A DNA stretch of 64,000 nucleotides from a marine gamma proteobacterium HTCC2080 (GCA_000169115.1 AAVV01000008.1:124001-188000), one strand, 5' to 3'. Counted from the stretch's first letter, positions 35,562 through 50,281 are shown. Notes: a model not told the origin generated them from the sequence alone. A program made the numbers and translations.

Positions 35562-36761
35562 ATGCGTAGCCGAGTCAAAAGGGTCTTGGTACCACTTTCA
35601 GTTTTGCTGTCAGGGGTCACAATTGTTGTCCTCCTCGATGCGACCAAGCCCAAGCCTGATATCGCTATCGAGGCACCCAGACCAATTAGGGTCCATATCC
35701 AAGCCGCAGCAGTAGCGACCAACCAATTGACTGTCCAAACTAATGGTGACGTCAGGGCGACGCTGCGATCTGGCCTCGTGGCTCAGGTGGCAGGTCGCAT
35801 TATCGAAGTCTCTGACGAATTTGTTGAGGGCGGTCGTTTTTTGGCCGGCGAAACTCTCCTCAGAATTGAGGATACTGACTACCAGGCAGCGCTCAACGAG
35901 GCTGAGGCCCGGGTGGCTGCTGCAAAGGTGGATTTAGAGACCGCTTACGCAGATGCTGATGTGGCGCGACAGCAGCTGGCGGGCGTAGACAAGCCCTCAC
36001 CCCTGGCGTTAAAAAAACCTCAGGTGACCCGTGCTCAACTGGCCTTGGAGGCTGCTCAATCGGGATTATCCCTAGCGAAAACTAATCTTGAGCGCACTAA
36101 AATAGCGTTGCCTTATGCAGGGCGTTTGCGATCGACTTCTGTAGACTTGGGCGAATACGTGGGTCCGGGCAAGGTGCTCGCCTCAGCCTTTGGCACCGAT
36201 CGCGTGGAAGTTCGCTTGCCCCTTACTGACAATCAGCTAGGTGCCTTAGGTGTACCAATCGGTTATCGCGCACCGAGTGGCGAGGGATTGGCTGTAGACC
36301 TCACTGCCAAGGTGGCGGGAGAGCAGCGTTTATGGACTGGGCGGGTTGAGCGATTAGATGCTGCGATAGACCCAGAAACCCGTGTTATTTATGCCACTGC
36401 CGTCGTTAATAAACCTTACGACCTTACAGAGGCTCCTGCTCAGATGCCCCTAGCGGTGGGCTTGTTTGTCGAAGCGGCCATTGCAGGTCGTATTTTGACC
36501 GACACAATTGCCATCTCATCAGACGGTCTGCGTGCCGGTGATCGAGTATTTATTCTTGATGCTAATGGGCAATTGGAAATAAGAGCCGTCGAGGTGATTC
36601 ATAGCAATACCCGCGAGACATTTTTGGCCGGTGGCATCGCTGAAGGCGAGGCTGTCATTATATCGGCGATTCGTAATCCCATTCCAGGGATGGCTCTAGA
36701 GCCTATTAATGCTGCACCCGAGGCGATCGTCATTGCTTCGGAGCCAGCCGTGGCTGACTGA
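35562..36761 (+). CDS. RND efflux periplasmic adaptor (membrane fusion protein)
   Basis: A 399-residue HlyD/AcrA-type adaptor. It has an N-terminal signal/anchor (VLVPLSVLLSGVTIVVLLDA), a lipoyl half-motif (GRIIEVSDEFVEGGRFLAGE), a helical hairpin (about 110-170) and a second lipoyl half followed by beta-barrel and membrane-proximal domains. It links the inner-membrane pump, encoded 11 bases downstream, to an outer-membrane channel whose gene is not in this window. No transcriptional regulator gene is adjacent. Confidence 0.9.
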   Translation: MRSRVKRVLVPLSVLLSGVTIVVLLDATKPKPDIAIEAPRPIRVHIQAAAVATNQLTVQTNGDVRATLRSGLVAQVAGRIIEVSDEFVEGGRFLAGETLLRIEDTDYQAALNEAEARVAAAKVDLETAYADADVARQQLAGVDKPSPLALKKPQVTRAQLALEAAQSGLSLAKTNLERTKIALPYAGRLRSTSVDLGEYVGPGKVLASAFGTDRVEVRLPLTDNQLGALGVPIGYRAPSGEGLAVDLTAKVAGEQRLWTGRVERLDAAIDPETRVIYATAVVNKPYDLTEAPAQMPLAVGLFVEAAIAGRILTDTIAISSDGLRAGDRVFILDANGQLEIRAVEVIHSNTRETFLAGGIAEGEAVIISAIRNPIPGMALEPINAAPEAIVIASEPAVAD

Positions 36762-36772
36762 GGAGCGTTGAC

Positions 36773-39700
36773 GTGACTGCACTGGTAGGTTGGTGGGTTA
36801 AAAATCCCGTAGCAGCGAATTTGCTGATGCTGGGTATTATTATCTCAGGTTGGTTGGGTCTGCAGAATATTGAAAAAGAGGCCTTTCCTACTGTGAGCCC
36901 TTATCAGGTTCAAGTAGAAGTTATCTGGCCCGGCGCATCCCCTCGAGAGGTGGAGCAACAGGTCATTCAACGTATCGAGGATGCTGTCGAGAACGTTAAC
37001 AATGTCTACAGGGTTTATTCGGAGGCCAGAGAAGGCTTTGGCAATGTAAACGTCGAGACCTATGCCAACGTTGACATCAACGCCTTTATCAATGATGTCA
37101 AAAACGCAGTAGATGCTGTGACCTCGCTACCCAGAGATATTGAAAATCCGAGAGTGCGACGCCTTGAGTGGCGGCAAGAGATGCTGCGAGTTGCCGTTAT
37201 TGGCGATATTGACGAGCGAGCGCTTACGCGACTGGCAGAGGATCTCCGTCAAGATCTTGCCTCTCGACCTTACATCTCAAAGGTAGAGCTCTTTGGCGTT
37301 AGACAGGAAGAGGTCACCATTGAACTTTCGGAGACGGCTCTGCGGCGTTACGGCGTGACTTTTGCCGAGGTGGCGGGCGTCATTCGAGGGAGTTCAATCA
37401 ATTCTTCCTCGGGCCAGGTAAAGGCAGCGACGGGAGACGTTCAGTTGCGGGTGCTCAACCTGGCCGATTCGCAACGTGACTTTGAAAATATCATTATCAG
37501 ACAAACCCGCGAGGGTGGAACCATTCGTGTAGGCGATGTCGCAAAGGTTACTGATGGTTACGAAGAGAGCGAAATTATAGCCACACTGAATGGTAAGCCT
37601 GCCGTTTTGCTGCAGGTGCAGGCCACCGACGATATGCAGGTGGTGAAGTCTAGTGAGGCAGCGAAACGCTGGATCACAGATACGCAGCCTACGCTTCCTC
37701 CCGGCATTGAATTGATGATGTGGTTCGATACCGCCGATATTTATACCTCGCGAATGGATCTCATCACCGAATCATCAGTGTTGGGTTTGCTTCTAGTCTT
37801 CATCGTTTTGGTGCTGACGACCCGACCAGCTGTAGCGCTATGGGTGACTGCGGGTATTGGCGTCGCATTCATGGGCGCCTTTGCTTTTTTGCCGGCCAGT
37901 GACGTTTCGTTAAATGTTATTTCGACCTTCGCTTTCCTGCTGGTACTGGGAATCGTCGTCGATGATGCGATTGTAGTAGGTGAAAGCATTCACCATCACA
38001 ACCATAGTATGGGCCTTAGCGGTGAGGAGTCTGCCGTTGCTGGTGCGGTGAGTGTGGCGCGCCCCGTTATTTTCGCCGTGTTAACGACGATCGTAGCTTT
38101 TGCGCCCTGGCTCTTTGTTTCAGGCATTGATGCGCAGGTGACACGGCAGCTGTCAATTGTTATCACGCTGGCCCTGATCATGTCGCTGATTGAAGCTTTT
38201 TTTATTCTCCCCGTTCATCTGCGACATATTGAGCCTCGTAAAAATTTAAAGGGAATCAAGCGCTGGCAACAAAATATTGCGCACTCGATCGTAGATTTTG
38301 CCCACAATCATTATGGGCCGTTCCTCGAGCGCTGCATCCGTAATCGCTACACGACGACCATGGTTTTTTTGGTCGGCTTTATGATCTCCGTTGGCCTTTT
38401 TTCCTCCGGTTGGGTCAAATTTTTCTTCATGCCCCAAGTAGAAAACGAGCAGATTTATATCAGTGTTGACCTTCCTGTGGGCACTCCTTATGAGCGTGCG
38501 CTGCAAGTTCTAGATCAGCTGCAGGTGGCAGAGAAGGCGCTCATTGTTGAGGTGGAGAATTCTGCGCAGGATTCAGGTGAGGGAACAGGTAAGTTGATTG
38601 AGGGTTGGTACACCCGCGCTCGTCCTGAAAACGTGATTGCCATTGTTAGATTGGCGCCACCTGAAGTAAGAGATCTCAGTGCTCGCGCTGCTGCGGAGCG
38701 ACTAAGAGAGCTGGCAGGCGACTTTCCAGACGCTGAAAAAGTTGAGGTGCGTTATACCCTGAACGAAGGGTCTCCCACGGTAACCTTTCTATTGCAGCAT
38801 CAGGATTTTTCCGCCTTAAAAGCGGCGAGTGAAGATCTACAGCTGCATTTGCAAGGTTACGACGCCGCGTATTATGTCCGCGATGATCAACAGGGTGAGC
38901 TAAGCGAACTACGGTTCTCCTTAAAACCTGGTGCAGAAAAACTGAATGTAGATCTCGCAGAAGTATCGCGGCAAGTTAGGCAAGCTTACTATGGTGAGGA
39001 AGTGCAGCGACTCCCCAGAGAGTTCGGTGACGTGAAGGTCATGGTGCGCTACCCGCGCGATACTCGTAGTCACTTATCGTCTTTAGATGACTTCATGATT
39101 AGACTTTCGGATGGCCGCAGCATTCCGCTGCTGTCCGTTGTTGACGTGACCTTTGGTACCGGCGTCCAACGCATTAATCGCCGCAATGGAGAGCGCTTCG
39201 TTCGTGTTGTCGCTAATGTTGAGCGCGATGCCATGGAGGAAATATCCAGTTCGGTTACTGACACTTATATGCCTACCCTTGAAAGTAAGTTCCCGGGTTT
39301 GAAGGTGCTCAAAGGGGGCACTCAGGAATCGGAGGCGGAGTTTTACAGTGAAATTGCGGCGTTATACACCGTGGCGCTTTTTGCCATTTACGCCCTCATC
39401 GCGGTTGCCTTTAGGTCTTATGCATTACCCCTACTGATCATGACCGCAATTCCCTTCGGTTTTATGGGCGCTATCTTTGGGCACCTTATATTCGATATGC
39501 CGCTGGCACTGTTTTCCTATTTTGGTATTGGCGCGGCGGCGGGGGTGGTGGTCAATGACAACTTGGTACTCGTCGACTACATCCGACGTCGGGAGGATGA
39601 CGGTTTAACCTCGGCAGAAGCAGTTGTCGATGCGGCGATTAATCGCTTTAGACCCATTTTTCTGACGACGGTCACGACGTGTGTCGGTTTGTTGCCGATT

Positions 39701-39925
39701 ATGGCAGAGCGTTCTACGACAGCTGAGTTTCTTAAACCCGCCGTGTTATCGCTGTCTTTCGGTGTTTTGTTTGCACTATTTGTAAGTTTGCTTATGGTTC
39801 CCGCGCTTTACATGATTGGCTGGGACTATCAGCAGCTGATTAGACGCCTGCGCGGTCAAGACCCCGCAGGCGTTGCTGTTAGCGAATCCCGTGCATCAGA
39901 CGCTTCAGAAACGGTGTCGCAATAA
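36773..39925 (+). CDS. RND-family multidrug/metabolite efflux permease
   Basis: A 1050-residue inner-membrane proton antiporter of the RND superfamily, with twelve transmembrane segments and two large periplasmic loops. Landmarks: GLQNIEKEAFPTVSPYQVQV at the start, the transmembrane-4 acidic pair VVDDAIVVGESIHHH, and ATATTCVGLLPIMAERS-like C-terminal helix region. GTG start, coupled to the adaptor gene. It belongs to the AcrB-like hydrophobe/amphiphile group rather than the heavy-metal group. Its 3' end overlaps the convergent POT gene by 47 bases. Confidence 0.92.
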   Translation: MTALVGWWVKNPVAANLLMLGIIISGWLGLQNIEKEAFPTVSPYQVQVEVIWPGASPREVEQQVIQRIEDAVENVNNVYRVYSEAREGFGNVNVETYANVDINAFINDVKNAVDAVTSLPRDIENPRVRRLEWRQEMLRVAVIGDIDERALTRLAEDLRQDLASRPYISKVELFGVRQEEVTIELSETALRRYGVTFAEVAGVIRGSSINSSSGQVKAATGDVQLRVLNLADSQRDFENIIIRQTREGGTIRVGDVAKVTDGYEESEIIATLNGKPAVLLQVQATDDMQVVKSSEAAKRWITDTQPTLPPGIELMMWFDTADIYTSRMDLITESSVLGLLLVFIVLVLTTRPAVALWVTAGIGVAFMGAFAFLPASDVSLNVISTFAFLLVLGIVVDDAIVVGESIHHHNHSMGLSGEESAVAGAVSVARPVIFAVLTTIVAFAPWLFVSGIDAQVTRQLSIVITLALIMSLIEAFFILPVHLRHIEPRKNLKGIKRWQQNIAHSIVDFAHNHYGPFLERCIRNRYTTTMVFLVGFMISVGLFSSGWVKFFFMPQVENEQIYISVDLPVGTPYERALQVLDQLQVAEKALIVEVENSAQDSGEGTGKLIEGWYTRARPENVIAIVRLAPPEVRDLSARAAAERLRELAGDFPDAEKVEVRYTLNEGSPTVTFLLQHQDFSALKAASEDLQLHLQGYDAAYYVRDDQQGELSELRFSLKPGAEKLNVDLAEVSRQVRQAYYGEEVQRLPREFGDVKVMVRYPRDTRSHLSSLDDFMIRLSDGRSIPLLSVVDVTFGTGVQRINRRNGERFVRVVANVERDAMEEISSSVTDTYMPTLESKFPGLKVLKGGTQESEAEFYSEIAALYTVALFAIYALIAVAFRSYALPLLIMTAIPFGFMGAIFGHLIFDMPLALFSYFGIGAAAGVVVNDNLVLVDYIRRREDDGLTSAEAVVDAAINRFRPIFLTTVTTCVGLLPIMAERSTTAEFLKPAVLSLSFGVLFALFVSLLMVPALYMIGWDYQQLIRRLRGQDPAGVAVSESRASDASETVSQ

Positions 39926-41387
39926 GTAGGACAACGCCGGCAATGACCCCAGCCCAGAGCAGCTGGTCGAATAATGTGACAAAGCCATCGGACTCGGAAA
40001 CCATGGTGCCCAACAGTGCTGCTACATAGCCGGAATAAGCTGAGGCAAGAAACCACGCGCCCATCATGACGCCAACAACTCCAGGTACTGAGAGTTTGGT
40101 CACAGCCGATAAGCCCACTGGGCTTAGACATAGCTCCCCGGTGGTGTGCAATAGATAGGCGAGAATCAACCACCAAGCGGAGACAATACCGGCTTCGTTT
40201 GGAAACTGTGCTCCATAGGCGAGCGCGCCGAAACCCAAGCCCGCCTGAATAATCCCCAGAGCGAATTTCACCGGTGTGCCTGGTTCTATATTTCTTCGCC
40301 CTAACCACGTCCAAAGAAATGCGAATAGCGGGGCGAGGGTAAATATGAAGAAGGAGTTGGCGGCGCCAAACTGTGATGCGGTCAAGGTTACCCCGAAGAG
40401 CGATTTGTCAGTGTTGCGGTCTGCAAACAACGTCATAGAACCCGCTGCTTGCTCAAATAGCGCCCAGAAAAAGACTGTTGAGATAATGAGTGCCACCAAT
40501 GCCAGCATGCGATCACGCTGGATACGGTCACAACGGGCAAAGATATACCAGCCTAAACCACCCAAAGTCGCGAGTGACACAACGTTGAGCAGAGTGCCAA
40601 CGACAGCGGTGACCTGAACGATCTGCCAGATGACGACGACGCCGGCGATACCACTGAGATAAATCAGGTGGTCGAGTCTTAGAGGTCCCCGTTTTTCGCT
40701 AAGCGCGGTGGTCGAGGGTGCTTCACCGTGACCTTCTAGTAGCGGCTGTCCCCAAAGAAAGAGAGCGAGTCCCAGTGACATGCCAATACCTGCTGCACCA
40801 AAACCGTAGGCCCAGCCATAAACTTCGCCCAACCAGCCGCAGAGGAGGGTGGCTGTAAATGCTCCCACGTTGATGCCCATGTAAAAGATGGTGAAGCCAG
40901 CATCCCGCCGGGGGTCGTCTTCGGCGTAGAGCTTGCCCACGACCGTAGAGATGTTGGGTTTTAGAAACCCCACCCCCATAATGATCAAGGCAAGTGAAAG
41001 GTAGAAAATCTGTAGGGCCCCGTCGTCTCTGACGACACTACCGTCAAGCATCCGCGCTTGCTCACCTTCAAAGGCCATGCCCAGATGACCAGCGACCAAT
41101 AATAGCCCGCCGTAGACAACCGCTCGACGCATGCCCAAGTATCGATCGGCAATGAGACCCCCCAAGAGCGGCATGGCGTACACCAGTGCGGTATAGCTTC
41201 CCAAGACCGCCAGTCCGGTACTATCGTCGAAAAGGTGGTACTTGGTGAGGTAGAGGAGCAGCAAGTACTTCATGCCATAAAAAGAAAATCGCTCCCAAAG
41301 CTCGGTACCAAAACAAATGTACAGGCCAGCAGGGTGGCCCATGAACTCTCGGCCGTGTTGGGAAGGGCTGTTCGCAGTTGTATTCAT
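39879..41387 (-). CDS. POT/PTR-family proton-dependent oligopeptide transporter
   Basis: A 502-residue MFS transporter with the PTR2 signature ELWERFSFYGMKYLLLLYL in the first helix (ExxERFxYYG proton and peptide site) and twelve or more further hydrophobic segments. It imports di- and tripeptides with protons. It fits with the secreted prolyl oligopeptidase and gamma-glutamyltransferase elsewhere in the window. The 3' end overlaps the RND permease gene tail to tail. Confidence 0.9.
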   Translation of the reverse strand: MNTTANSPSQHGREFMGHPAGLYICFGTELWERFSFYGMKYLLLLYLTKYHLFDDSTGLAVLGSYTALVYAMPLLGGLIADRYLGMRRAVVYGGLLLVAGHLGMAFEGEQARMLDGSVVRDDGALQIFYLSLALIIMGVGFLKPNISTVVGKLYAEDDPRRDAGFTIFYMGINVGAFTATLLCGWLGEVYGWAYGFGAAGIGMSLGLALFLWGQPLLEGHGEAPSTTALSEKRGPLRLDHLIYLSGIAGVVVIWQIVQVTAVVGTLLNVVSLATLGGLGWYIFARCDRIQRDRMLALVALIISTVFFWALFEQAAGSMTLFADRNTDKSLFGVTLTASQFGAANSFFIFTLAPLFAFLWTWLGRRNIEPGTPVKFALGIIQAGLGFGALAYGAQFPNEAGIVSAWWLILAYLLHTTGELCLSPVGLSAVTKLSVPGVVGVMMGAWFLASAYSGYVAALLGTMVSESDGFVTLFDQLLWAGVIAGVVLLIATPFLKRLMHGIR

Positions 41388-41424
41388 AGGGTTAGGGCTT
41401 CCTAGTGGTAATGGATGAGCGTTG

Positions 41425-42429
41425 TTATGCAGCTTCCGAAAGTTTTGGTGCGATAGTTTCTAAAGCCAGATCCATTTCCTCAAAGTCTCTGATGCGCTTG
41501 ACTGACGAAAACAGTGCTCCAGCTTGAGGGAAATAATGCTTAAGGTACACCAACCATTGTTTTAATGGATTGCATGCGTGTCGAGGTTCGTAGGCATGGG
41601 CATTGCTGCGCAGAAAAATTTGCAACAGCGGAAATACTTCAGCCCATGTCATGGCCGGTGTGTTGAGTCCATGCCACGCATGGCGAACAGCACGGGCAAG
41701 ATCCGGGCGGCAAAGCGCACCTCGGGCCAACATGAAGTCTTTGCAGTGGCTCACGGTGCCGCAGCGTATGACGTCCGACGGCGACCAAAGCTCACCGTTA
41801 GCGATAATGGGTAATCTGGCGTCGTTGGCAATTTGGGCCAGTCGTGACCAGTGTGCTGGCGGGCGGTAGCCTTGGCGGCGTGTTTTTGCATGGACAGTGA
41901 GTTCGGAAACACCGCCGTCAACAGCAGCCTTTACAATAGCCTCAAAGCTATCGTCATCTTCAAATCCCAGTCTTATTTTGGCCGTGACGGGTATTTCTGG
42001 TGCCACCGCGGCGCGAACCTCCGCGCAAACGGCACCCAATAAATCAGGTGTTTTGAGCAGCACCGCTCCCCCTTGAGATTTATTCACGGTCTTGGCAGGG
42101 CAGCCAAAATTTAAATCGATACCCGGGGCGCCTAATGCTTCAGCAACCTGTGCATTTCTGGCCATGAGGTCAGGATTATTGCCCAGTAATTGCAAAAATA
42201 CGGGGGTGCCAGCGGGGGTTCGGCCACCAGTCAACAGCTCTGGGCAAAGCCGATGGAAGACTCTTGATGGCAGTATGGTTTGGGAAACTCGAACAAATTC
42301 AGTGACGCAACGATCGTAGCCTCCTATTGTCGTTAGAAGATCACGCATGACGCTATCGATCACGCCTTCCATCGGTGCAAGCACCAAGCGGTGGTCTGCT
42401 GAGGGGTGTTTAGTCGTGTCGGAGTTCAT
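41425..42429 (-). CDS. dusC: tRNA-dihydrouridine synthase
   Basis: A flavoenzyme of about 334 residues that reduces a specific uridine in tRNA. Marks: APMEGVIDSVMRDLL, NFGCPAKTVNKSQGG with the active-site Cys, KIRLGF and HAKTRRQGY. The APMEGV start and overall sequence suit the DusC group (U16 in E. coli). The start is the ATG at 42429; a GTG/ATG frame continues upstream to 42453. It is divergent from accA. Confidence 0.88.
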   Translation of the reverse strand: MNSDTTKHPSADHRLVLAPMEGVIDSVMRDLLTTIGGYDRCVTEFVRVSQTILPSRVFHRLCPELLTGGRTPAGTPVFLQLLGNNPDLMARNAQVAEALGAPGIDLNFGCPAKTVNKSQGGAVLLKTPDLLGAVCAEVRAAVAPEIPVTAKIRLGFEDDDSFEAIVKAAVDGGVSELTVHAKTRRQGYRPPAHWSRLAQIANDARLPIIANGELWSPSDVIRCGTVSHCKDFMLARGALCRPDLARAVRHAWHGLNTPAMTWAEVFPLLQIFLRSNAHAYEPRHACNPLKQWLVYLKHYFPQAGALFSSVKRIRDFEEMDLALETIAPKLSEAA

Positions 42430-42544
42430 CATCGCGCGCCAAGCATACAGCACCCGTTAATGGAGTCCTACGTTGGCATGGCGTGTAAGGCCGGCCTTTT
42501 GTAAACTAGGGCAACAAATTAGGCAGCCGTGACGGTAGGTGTCC

Positions 42545-43492
42545 ATGAATCCCAATTACCTCGACTTTGAACAACCCATTGCCGAGCTCGAGGGCAAGAT
42601 CGAGGAGCTCGGCAATGTTGGCTCCGATGCGGACCTCAATTTAGCGGAGGAAATCGAGCGACTTCGAGAAAAAAGTAAGGGTCTTACTGAGAAAATTTAT
42701 GCCGATCTCAGCCCCTGGGACATCGTACGTGTTGCTCGTCACCCTCAACGACCCTATACATTGGACTATATCGAACATGTTTTTACGGAGTTCGATGAGT
42801 TGCATGGGGATCGACATTTCGGTGATGACAAAGCGATTGTAGGTGGCGTTGCGCGCCTCGAGGGTCGCCCCGTTATGGTAATCGGTCAAGAGAAGGGGCG
42901 GACAGTGAAAGATAAGGTATACCGAAACTTTGGTATGCCGAAGCCTGAGGGGTACCGCAAGGCGCTTAGGCTAATGGAAATGGCTGAGCGCTTTAAAATG
43001 CCGGTCATCACCTTAATTGACACTCCCGGAGCTTATCCCGGTATTGACTCGGAAGAGCGCGGAATTTCTGAGGCCATCGCGCAAAATCTGGCAGTCATGT
43101 CGCGTTTGCGCACCCCCATTGTGTGCACTGTTATTGGTGAAGGGTCTTCAGGGGGCGCGCTGGGCATCGGAGTCGGGGATCATCTTGCGATGTTGCAGTA
43201 CTCTACTTATTTTGTGATCTCTCCCGAAGGGTGTGCCAATATTATTTGGAAGAGCAGTGAATTTGCGCCCCAAGCAGCCTCCGCGATGGGAGTAACGTCA
43301 TCGACACTTGAAGATTTAGATATCGTTGACGCAACAATTCGAGAGCCCATGGGGGGCGCCCATCGAGACCCAGTGGAGATGGCTCGTCGCGTAAAGGCGC
43401 ACTTGGTTGAGCAGGTCGATAGGCTATGTTCGGTGGAGACAGACGATATGCTGGAGGCGCGTTACCAGCGGCTTATGTCCTACGGTAACTGA
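42545..43492 (+). CDS. accA: Acetyl-CoA carboxylase carboxyltransferase subunit alpha
   Basis: A 315-residue protein of the heterotetrameric acetyl-CoA carboxylase, which transfers CO2 from biotin to acetyl-CoA to make malonyl-CoA. It begins [19 protein letters not shown] like its homologues and contains [30 protein letters not shown] and [12 protein letters not shown]. The ATG at 42545 is preferred to the GTG at 42539. The stop TGA (43490-43492) overlaps the first codon of tilS. Confidence 0.97.
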   Translation: MNPNYLDFEQPIAELEGKIEELGNVGSDADLNLAEEIERLREKSKGLTEKIYADLSPWDIVRVARHPQRPYTLDYIEHVFTEFDELHGDRHFGDDKAIVGGVARLEGRPVMVIGQEKGRTVKDKVYRNFGMPKPEGYRKALRLMEMAERFKMPVITLIDTPGAYPGIDSEERGISEAIAQNLAVMSRLRTPIVCTVIGEGSSGGALGIGVGDHLAMLQYSTYFVISPEGCANIIWKSSEFAPQAASAMGVTSSTLEDLDIVDATIREPMGGAHRDPVEMARRVKAHLVEQVDRLCSVETDDMLEARYQRLMSYGN

Positions 43493-44844
43493 CTCTGAAG
43501 GATTCCTCTCTTTTTGACCAGATAGCCTCTGAGTTTGAGCAGGACCTTTCTGCCAGTGCTTGGGTGCTGGGTTTGAGTGGGGGCTGTGACAGCATAGCGC
43601 TGCTTCACTTAGCCCACGCGTGGCTTGATCATGTGGGGCCTGAACGCAGGCCTGCATTGCGTGCAGTTCACATACACCATGGGCTGGCTCCCGAAGCTGA
43701 CGCCTGGGTTGAGGTCTGCCATGACGTTTGCCAGCAGCTATCAATTGCTTTGTCGGTTTACCGTGTTACTCCTGTTACTGACGAGGGTAAAGGCATTGAG
43801 GCTGCAGCTAGAACTGCGCGGTACAGCGTTTACCGACAGGAGTTAAAGTCTGGTGAAGTGCTGTTACTGGCTCATCACGCTGACGATCAAGTTGAAACAG
43901 TTCTGCAGCGGCTATTGCGTGGAACCGGCCCTAAAGGATTCGCCGGTATGCCACGGCGGCGTGAACTGGGGCAAGGGGTTCTGTCTCGCCCTTTGCTGGG
44001 GGTGGCGCGTTCAGTGATCAAACGTTGGGCTGATAACAGAGAGCTCGCTTACGTGATTGATGCGAGTAATCAGGATATGCGCTTCGACCGCGGTTTTCTC
44101 AGGACAGAAATTCTTCCCAAGTTAGAACAGCGCTGGCCGGGTTATCGTGAGTCCATTCGGCGAGCGACTGAGCTTCAGTCAGGGCTTCTACGCCAGCACA
44201 ATGCACAGCCCCTTGCGCTGACTGCGAATGTTATGGGTGAGCCGGCAATGGCTTATCACCTAAAAGACAGCGCTCAAGATAGCAGGGGGGTGTTGGCTTA
44301 TTCACTGCATAGGTGGCTTTCAGAGTTGCTGCTAGATGTCCCTGCGGCTGCGCGTCTGACTGAGTTTGTTCGCCAGTGTTATGAAGCTCGCACTGACCGC
44401 TGCCCTGAGGTTGATGTGGGACGGGGTATGTTACGGGCTTGGCGTGGGCTGATTTGCTTTACTCCTTATTTTGTCGAAGAAGCCCAATTGTCAGCAACCT
44501 TGGTCGCCGGGCAAGTCTATGAAGGTAGTTGGGGCACGGTCACTTGGGCTGTCGCACCTAAAAATAGGGGGTTTTACCGAGGAGAAACAGTCACCGTACG
44601 CTATCGTGCTGCTGGCGAGCGTTTTAGGATGGACGCTGAGCATACTCGTGACTTCGGAACTTTGTGTCAGGCCCATGATATTCCGCCCTGGTGGCGGTCG
44701 AGACTGCCAATATTCGCTCGGGATGGAACCACGTCATATATTCCGGTGATTGGTTCATTATGGGAGCTTAACCAAGGGGCGCCAGCTCATTCGGAGCGGC
44801 TCCTGCCGCAATGGCAACCGATTAAACCTTCACCTTGGAATTGA
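43489..44844 (+). CDS. tilS: tRNA(Ile)-lysidine synthase, apparently with a CTG start
   Basis: TilS makes lysidine at the wobble position of tRNA-Ile2 with ATP. The PP-loop is [16 protein letters not shown], followed by [14 protein letters not shown] start at GTG 43564 would cut off the first strand of the fold. The same frame is open back to a TAA (43486-43488) and contains no ATG, GTG or TTG there, only CTG at 43489 or 43495. The CTG at 43489 overlaps the accA stop (CTGA) and gives the N-terminus [11 protein letters not shown], close to E. coli TilS (MTLTLNRQL). That yields 451 residues, a usual length. The start is an inference. Confidence 0.85.
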   Translation: MTLKDSSLFDQIASEFEQDLSASAWVLGLSGGCDSIALLHLAHAWLDHVGPERRPALRAVHIHHGLAPEADAWVEVCHDVCQQLSIALSVYRVTPVTDEGKGIEAAARTARYSVYRQELKSGEVLLLAHHADDQVETVLQRLLRGTGPKGFAGMPRRRELGQGVLSRPLLGVARSVIKRWADNRELAYVIDASNQDMRFDRGFLRTEILPKLEQRWPGYRESIRRATELQSGLLRQHNAQPLALTANVMGEPAMAYHLKDSAQDSRGVLAYSLHRWLSELLLDVPAAARLTEFVRQCYEARTDRCPEVDVGRGMLRAWRGLICFTPYFVEEAQLSATLVAGQVYEGSWGTVTWAVAPKNRGFYRGETVTVRYRAAGERFRMDAEHTRDFGTLCQAHDIPPWWRSRLPIFARDGTTSYIPVIGSLWELNQGAPAHSERLLPQWQPIKPSPWN

Positions 44845-44906
44845 GTGCAACGCGCCTAGATGGTAGACTAATTTCCCATCTGAGTTCAGGTGACTGGGGG
44901 CCCTAG

Positions 44907-48786
<3,880 letters not shown>

Positions 48787-48787
<1 letters not shown>

Positions 48788-49089
48788 TGCGTATGCGGAT
48801 TTTAGCCGTTGCTCTGCTGGGGCTGATGTCGTTTCTTCAATATCGGCTTTGGTTTGGCGATGGCGGCATTGCTGAAAGCGTGCGACTGCAGGAAAAAATA
48901 GCGATAGAAGAGGCGCGCAATGCTGAACTCAAGGCCCGCAATGACCGCTTAGCGCATCAGGTCATGGAACTTCAAAATGGACATTTGGCGGTGGAGCAGC
49001 ATGCACGAGAGGAATTGGGCTTGGTCAAAGAAGATGAAGCGTACTACCAGTTCGTCGAACCATCGGAGCCGGTGCCACAGCAACCATGA
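48787..49089 (+). CDS. ftsB: Cell division protein FtsB
   Basis: A 100-residue bitopic inner-membrane protein: a short cytoplasmic N-terminus, one membrane segment (ILAVALLGLMSFLQ), and a periplasmic coiled coil (about 30-70, rich in Glu, Arg and Leu) ending in EELGLVKEDEAYYQF, the conserved C-terminal part of the FtsB family. It forms the divisome complex with FtsQ and FtsL. Between eno and ispD, as usual in gammaproteobacteria, with overlaps at both ends. Confidence 0.92.
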
Positions 49090-49790
49090 GTAGCTTGTGG
49101 GCCGTGGTTCCCGCCGCTGGGTCGGGTCAACGTATGGCGGCAGAAATCCCCAAGCAGTATCTGCGGATTGCGGGGACGACGATACTTGAATATGCCTTGC
49201 GTGGCCTTCTGGCTTGCCCTGATATTCGGGGGGTTGTCGTGGTAGTAGATCCTAGCGATCGCCGTGCTGATGAGATTTCGAGTCTCAGTGATCCCAGGGT
49301 TAGCCGTGCTTCTGGGGGCGCAGAACGTGCTGACTCGGTGCTTTCTGGTTTGCGTAGTCTCGCGGGGATTGCAGCGCAGGACGATTGGGTATTAGTGCAT
49401 GATGCGGCCAGGCCCTGCCTACCCTTAGCGGATTTGCAGCGATTTGTTGATTCGATTAAGGCCGGCGGTGTTGGCGGGCTCTTGGCACAGCGGGTCAATG
49501 ACACTATCAAGCGCGTTGGCAGCGATCACCGCGTTGAAGAAACCCTTGATCGTGAAAGCTTGTGGCGCGCTCAAACCCCCCAGATGTTTCGCTGGTCTGA
49601 GCTGTCCTCTGCCCTTGAGCAGTCTTTAGATAAGCGGTTGCCTGTTACTGATGAGGCCAGTGCGATGGAACAAGCGGGGTATGATGTGCAGGTTGTTGAG
49701 GGTCCTTCGTGCAATTTAAAGGTGACTGTGCCTGATGACCTAAGGGTGGCAGAGTACTATTTAAAAACCTGGGCGGTGAAGCGGACATGA
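49086..49790 (+). CDS. ispD: 2-C-methyl-D-erythritol 4-phosphate cytidylyltransferase
   Basis: A 234-residue cytidylyltransferase, the third step of the non-mevalonate (MEP) isoprenoid pathway. CTP-binding loop [19 protein letters not shown], then [11 protein letters not shown], and [11 protein letters not shown]. Four-base overlap with ftsB and with ispF (ATGA type), so the run is translationally coupled. Confidence 0.95.
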   Translation: MSSLWAVVPAAGSGQRMAAEIPKQYLRIAGTTILEYALRGLLACPDIRGVVVVVDPSDRRADEISSLSDPRVSRASGGAERADSVLSGLRSLAGIAAQDDWVLVHDAARPCLPLADLQRFVDSIKAGGVGGLLAQRVNDTIKRVGSDHRVEETLDRESLWRAQTPQMFRWSELSSALEQSLDKRLPVTDEASAMEQAGYDVQVVEGPSCNLKVTVPDDLRVAEYYLKTWAVKRT

Positions 49791-50278
49791 TGCGTATCGG
49801 ACATGGTTTTGACGTCCATGCTTTTGGTCCTGGAGACCATGTCATTTTGGGCGGCGAAAAAATCGCGCACAGTTCAGGCCTGATTGCCCACTCTGATGGC
49901 GATGTCGTGCTGCACGCCCTCTGCGATGCGCTGCTTGGGGCCGCTGGATTAGGTGATATTGGTGCTCATTTTCCCGATACCGACGCGACTTATGCGGATG
50001 TGGATAGTCGCGTGCTTCTGCGGCGTGTTGTCGCTTTGTTGGACGCTCATCAATGGCAGGTCGTGAACGCCGACATTACAATTATTGCCCAGAGGCCAAA
50101 AATAGCTCCTCACACCGACGCCATGCGCGGCCATATTGCGAGTGATATTGGCGTGACACATCTGGCGGTTAATGTAAAAGCAACGACTACAGAGAGCCTA
50201 GGATACATTGGCCGGGAAGAGGGTATTGCCTGCCATGCTGTCGCTTTGTTGATTGCTCGTGCCGGTACTGAGGTCTGA
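49787..50278 (+). CDS. ispF: 2-C-methyl-D-erythritol 2,4-cyclodiphosphate synthase
   Basis: A 163-residue zinc enzyme, the fifth step of the MEP pathway. It contains [11 protein letters not shown] (zinc Asp and His), [24 protein letters not shown], and the C-terminal [17 protein letters not shown]. Four-base overlap with ispD. In E. coli truD and surE follow; here pcm follows at once. Confidence 0.96.
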   Translation: MMRIGHGFDVHAFGPGDHVILGGEKIAHSSGLIAHSDGDVVLHALCDALLGAAGLGDIGAHFPDTDATYADVDSRVLLRRVVALLDAHQWQVVNADITIIAQRPKIAPHTDAMRGHIASDIGVTHLAVNVKATTTESLGYIGREEGIACHAVALLIARAGTEV

Positions 50279-50281
50279 GTG

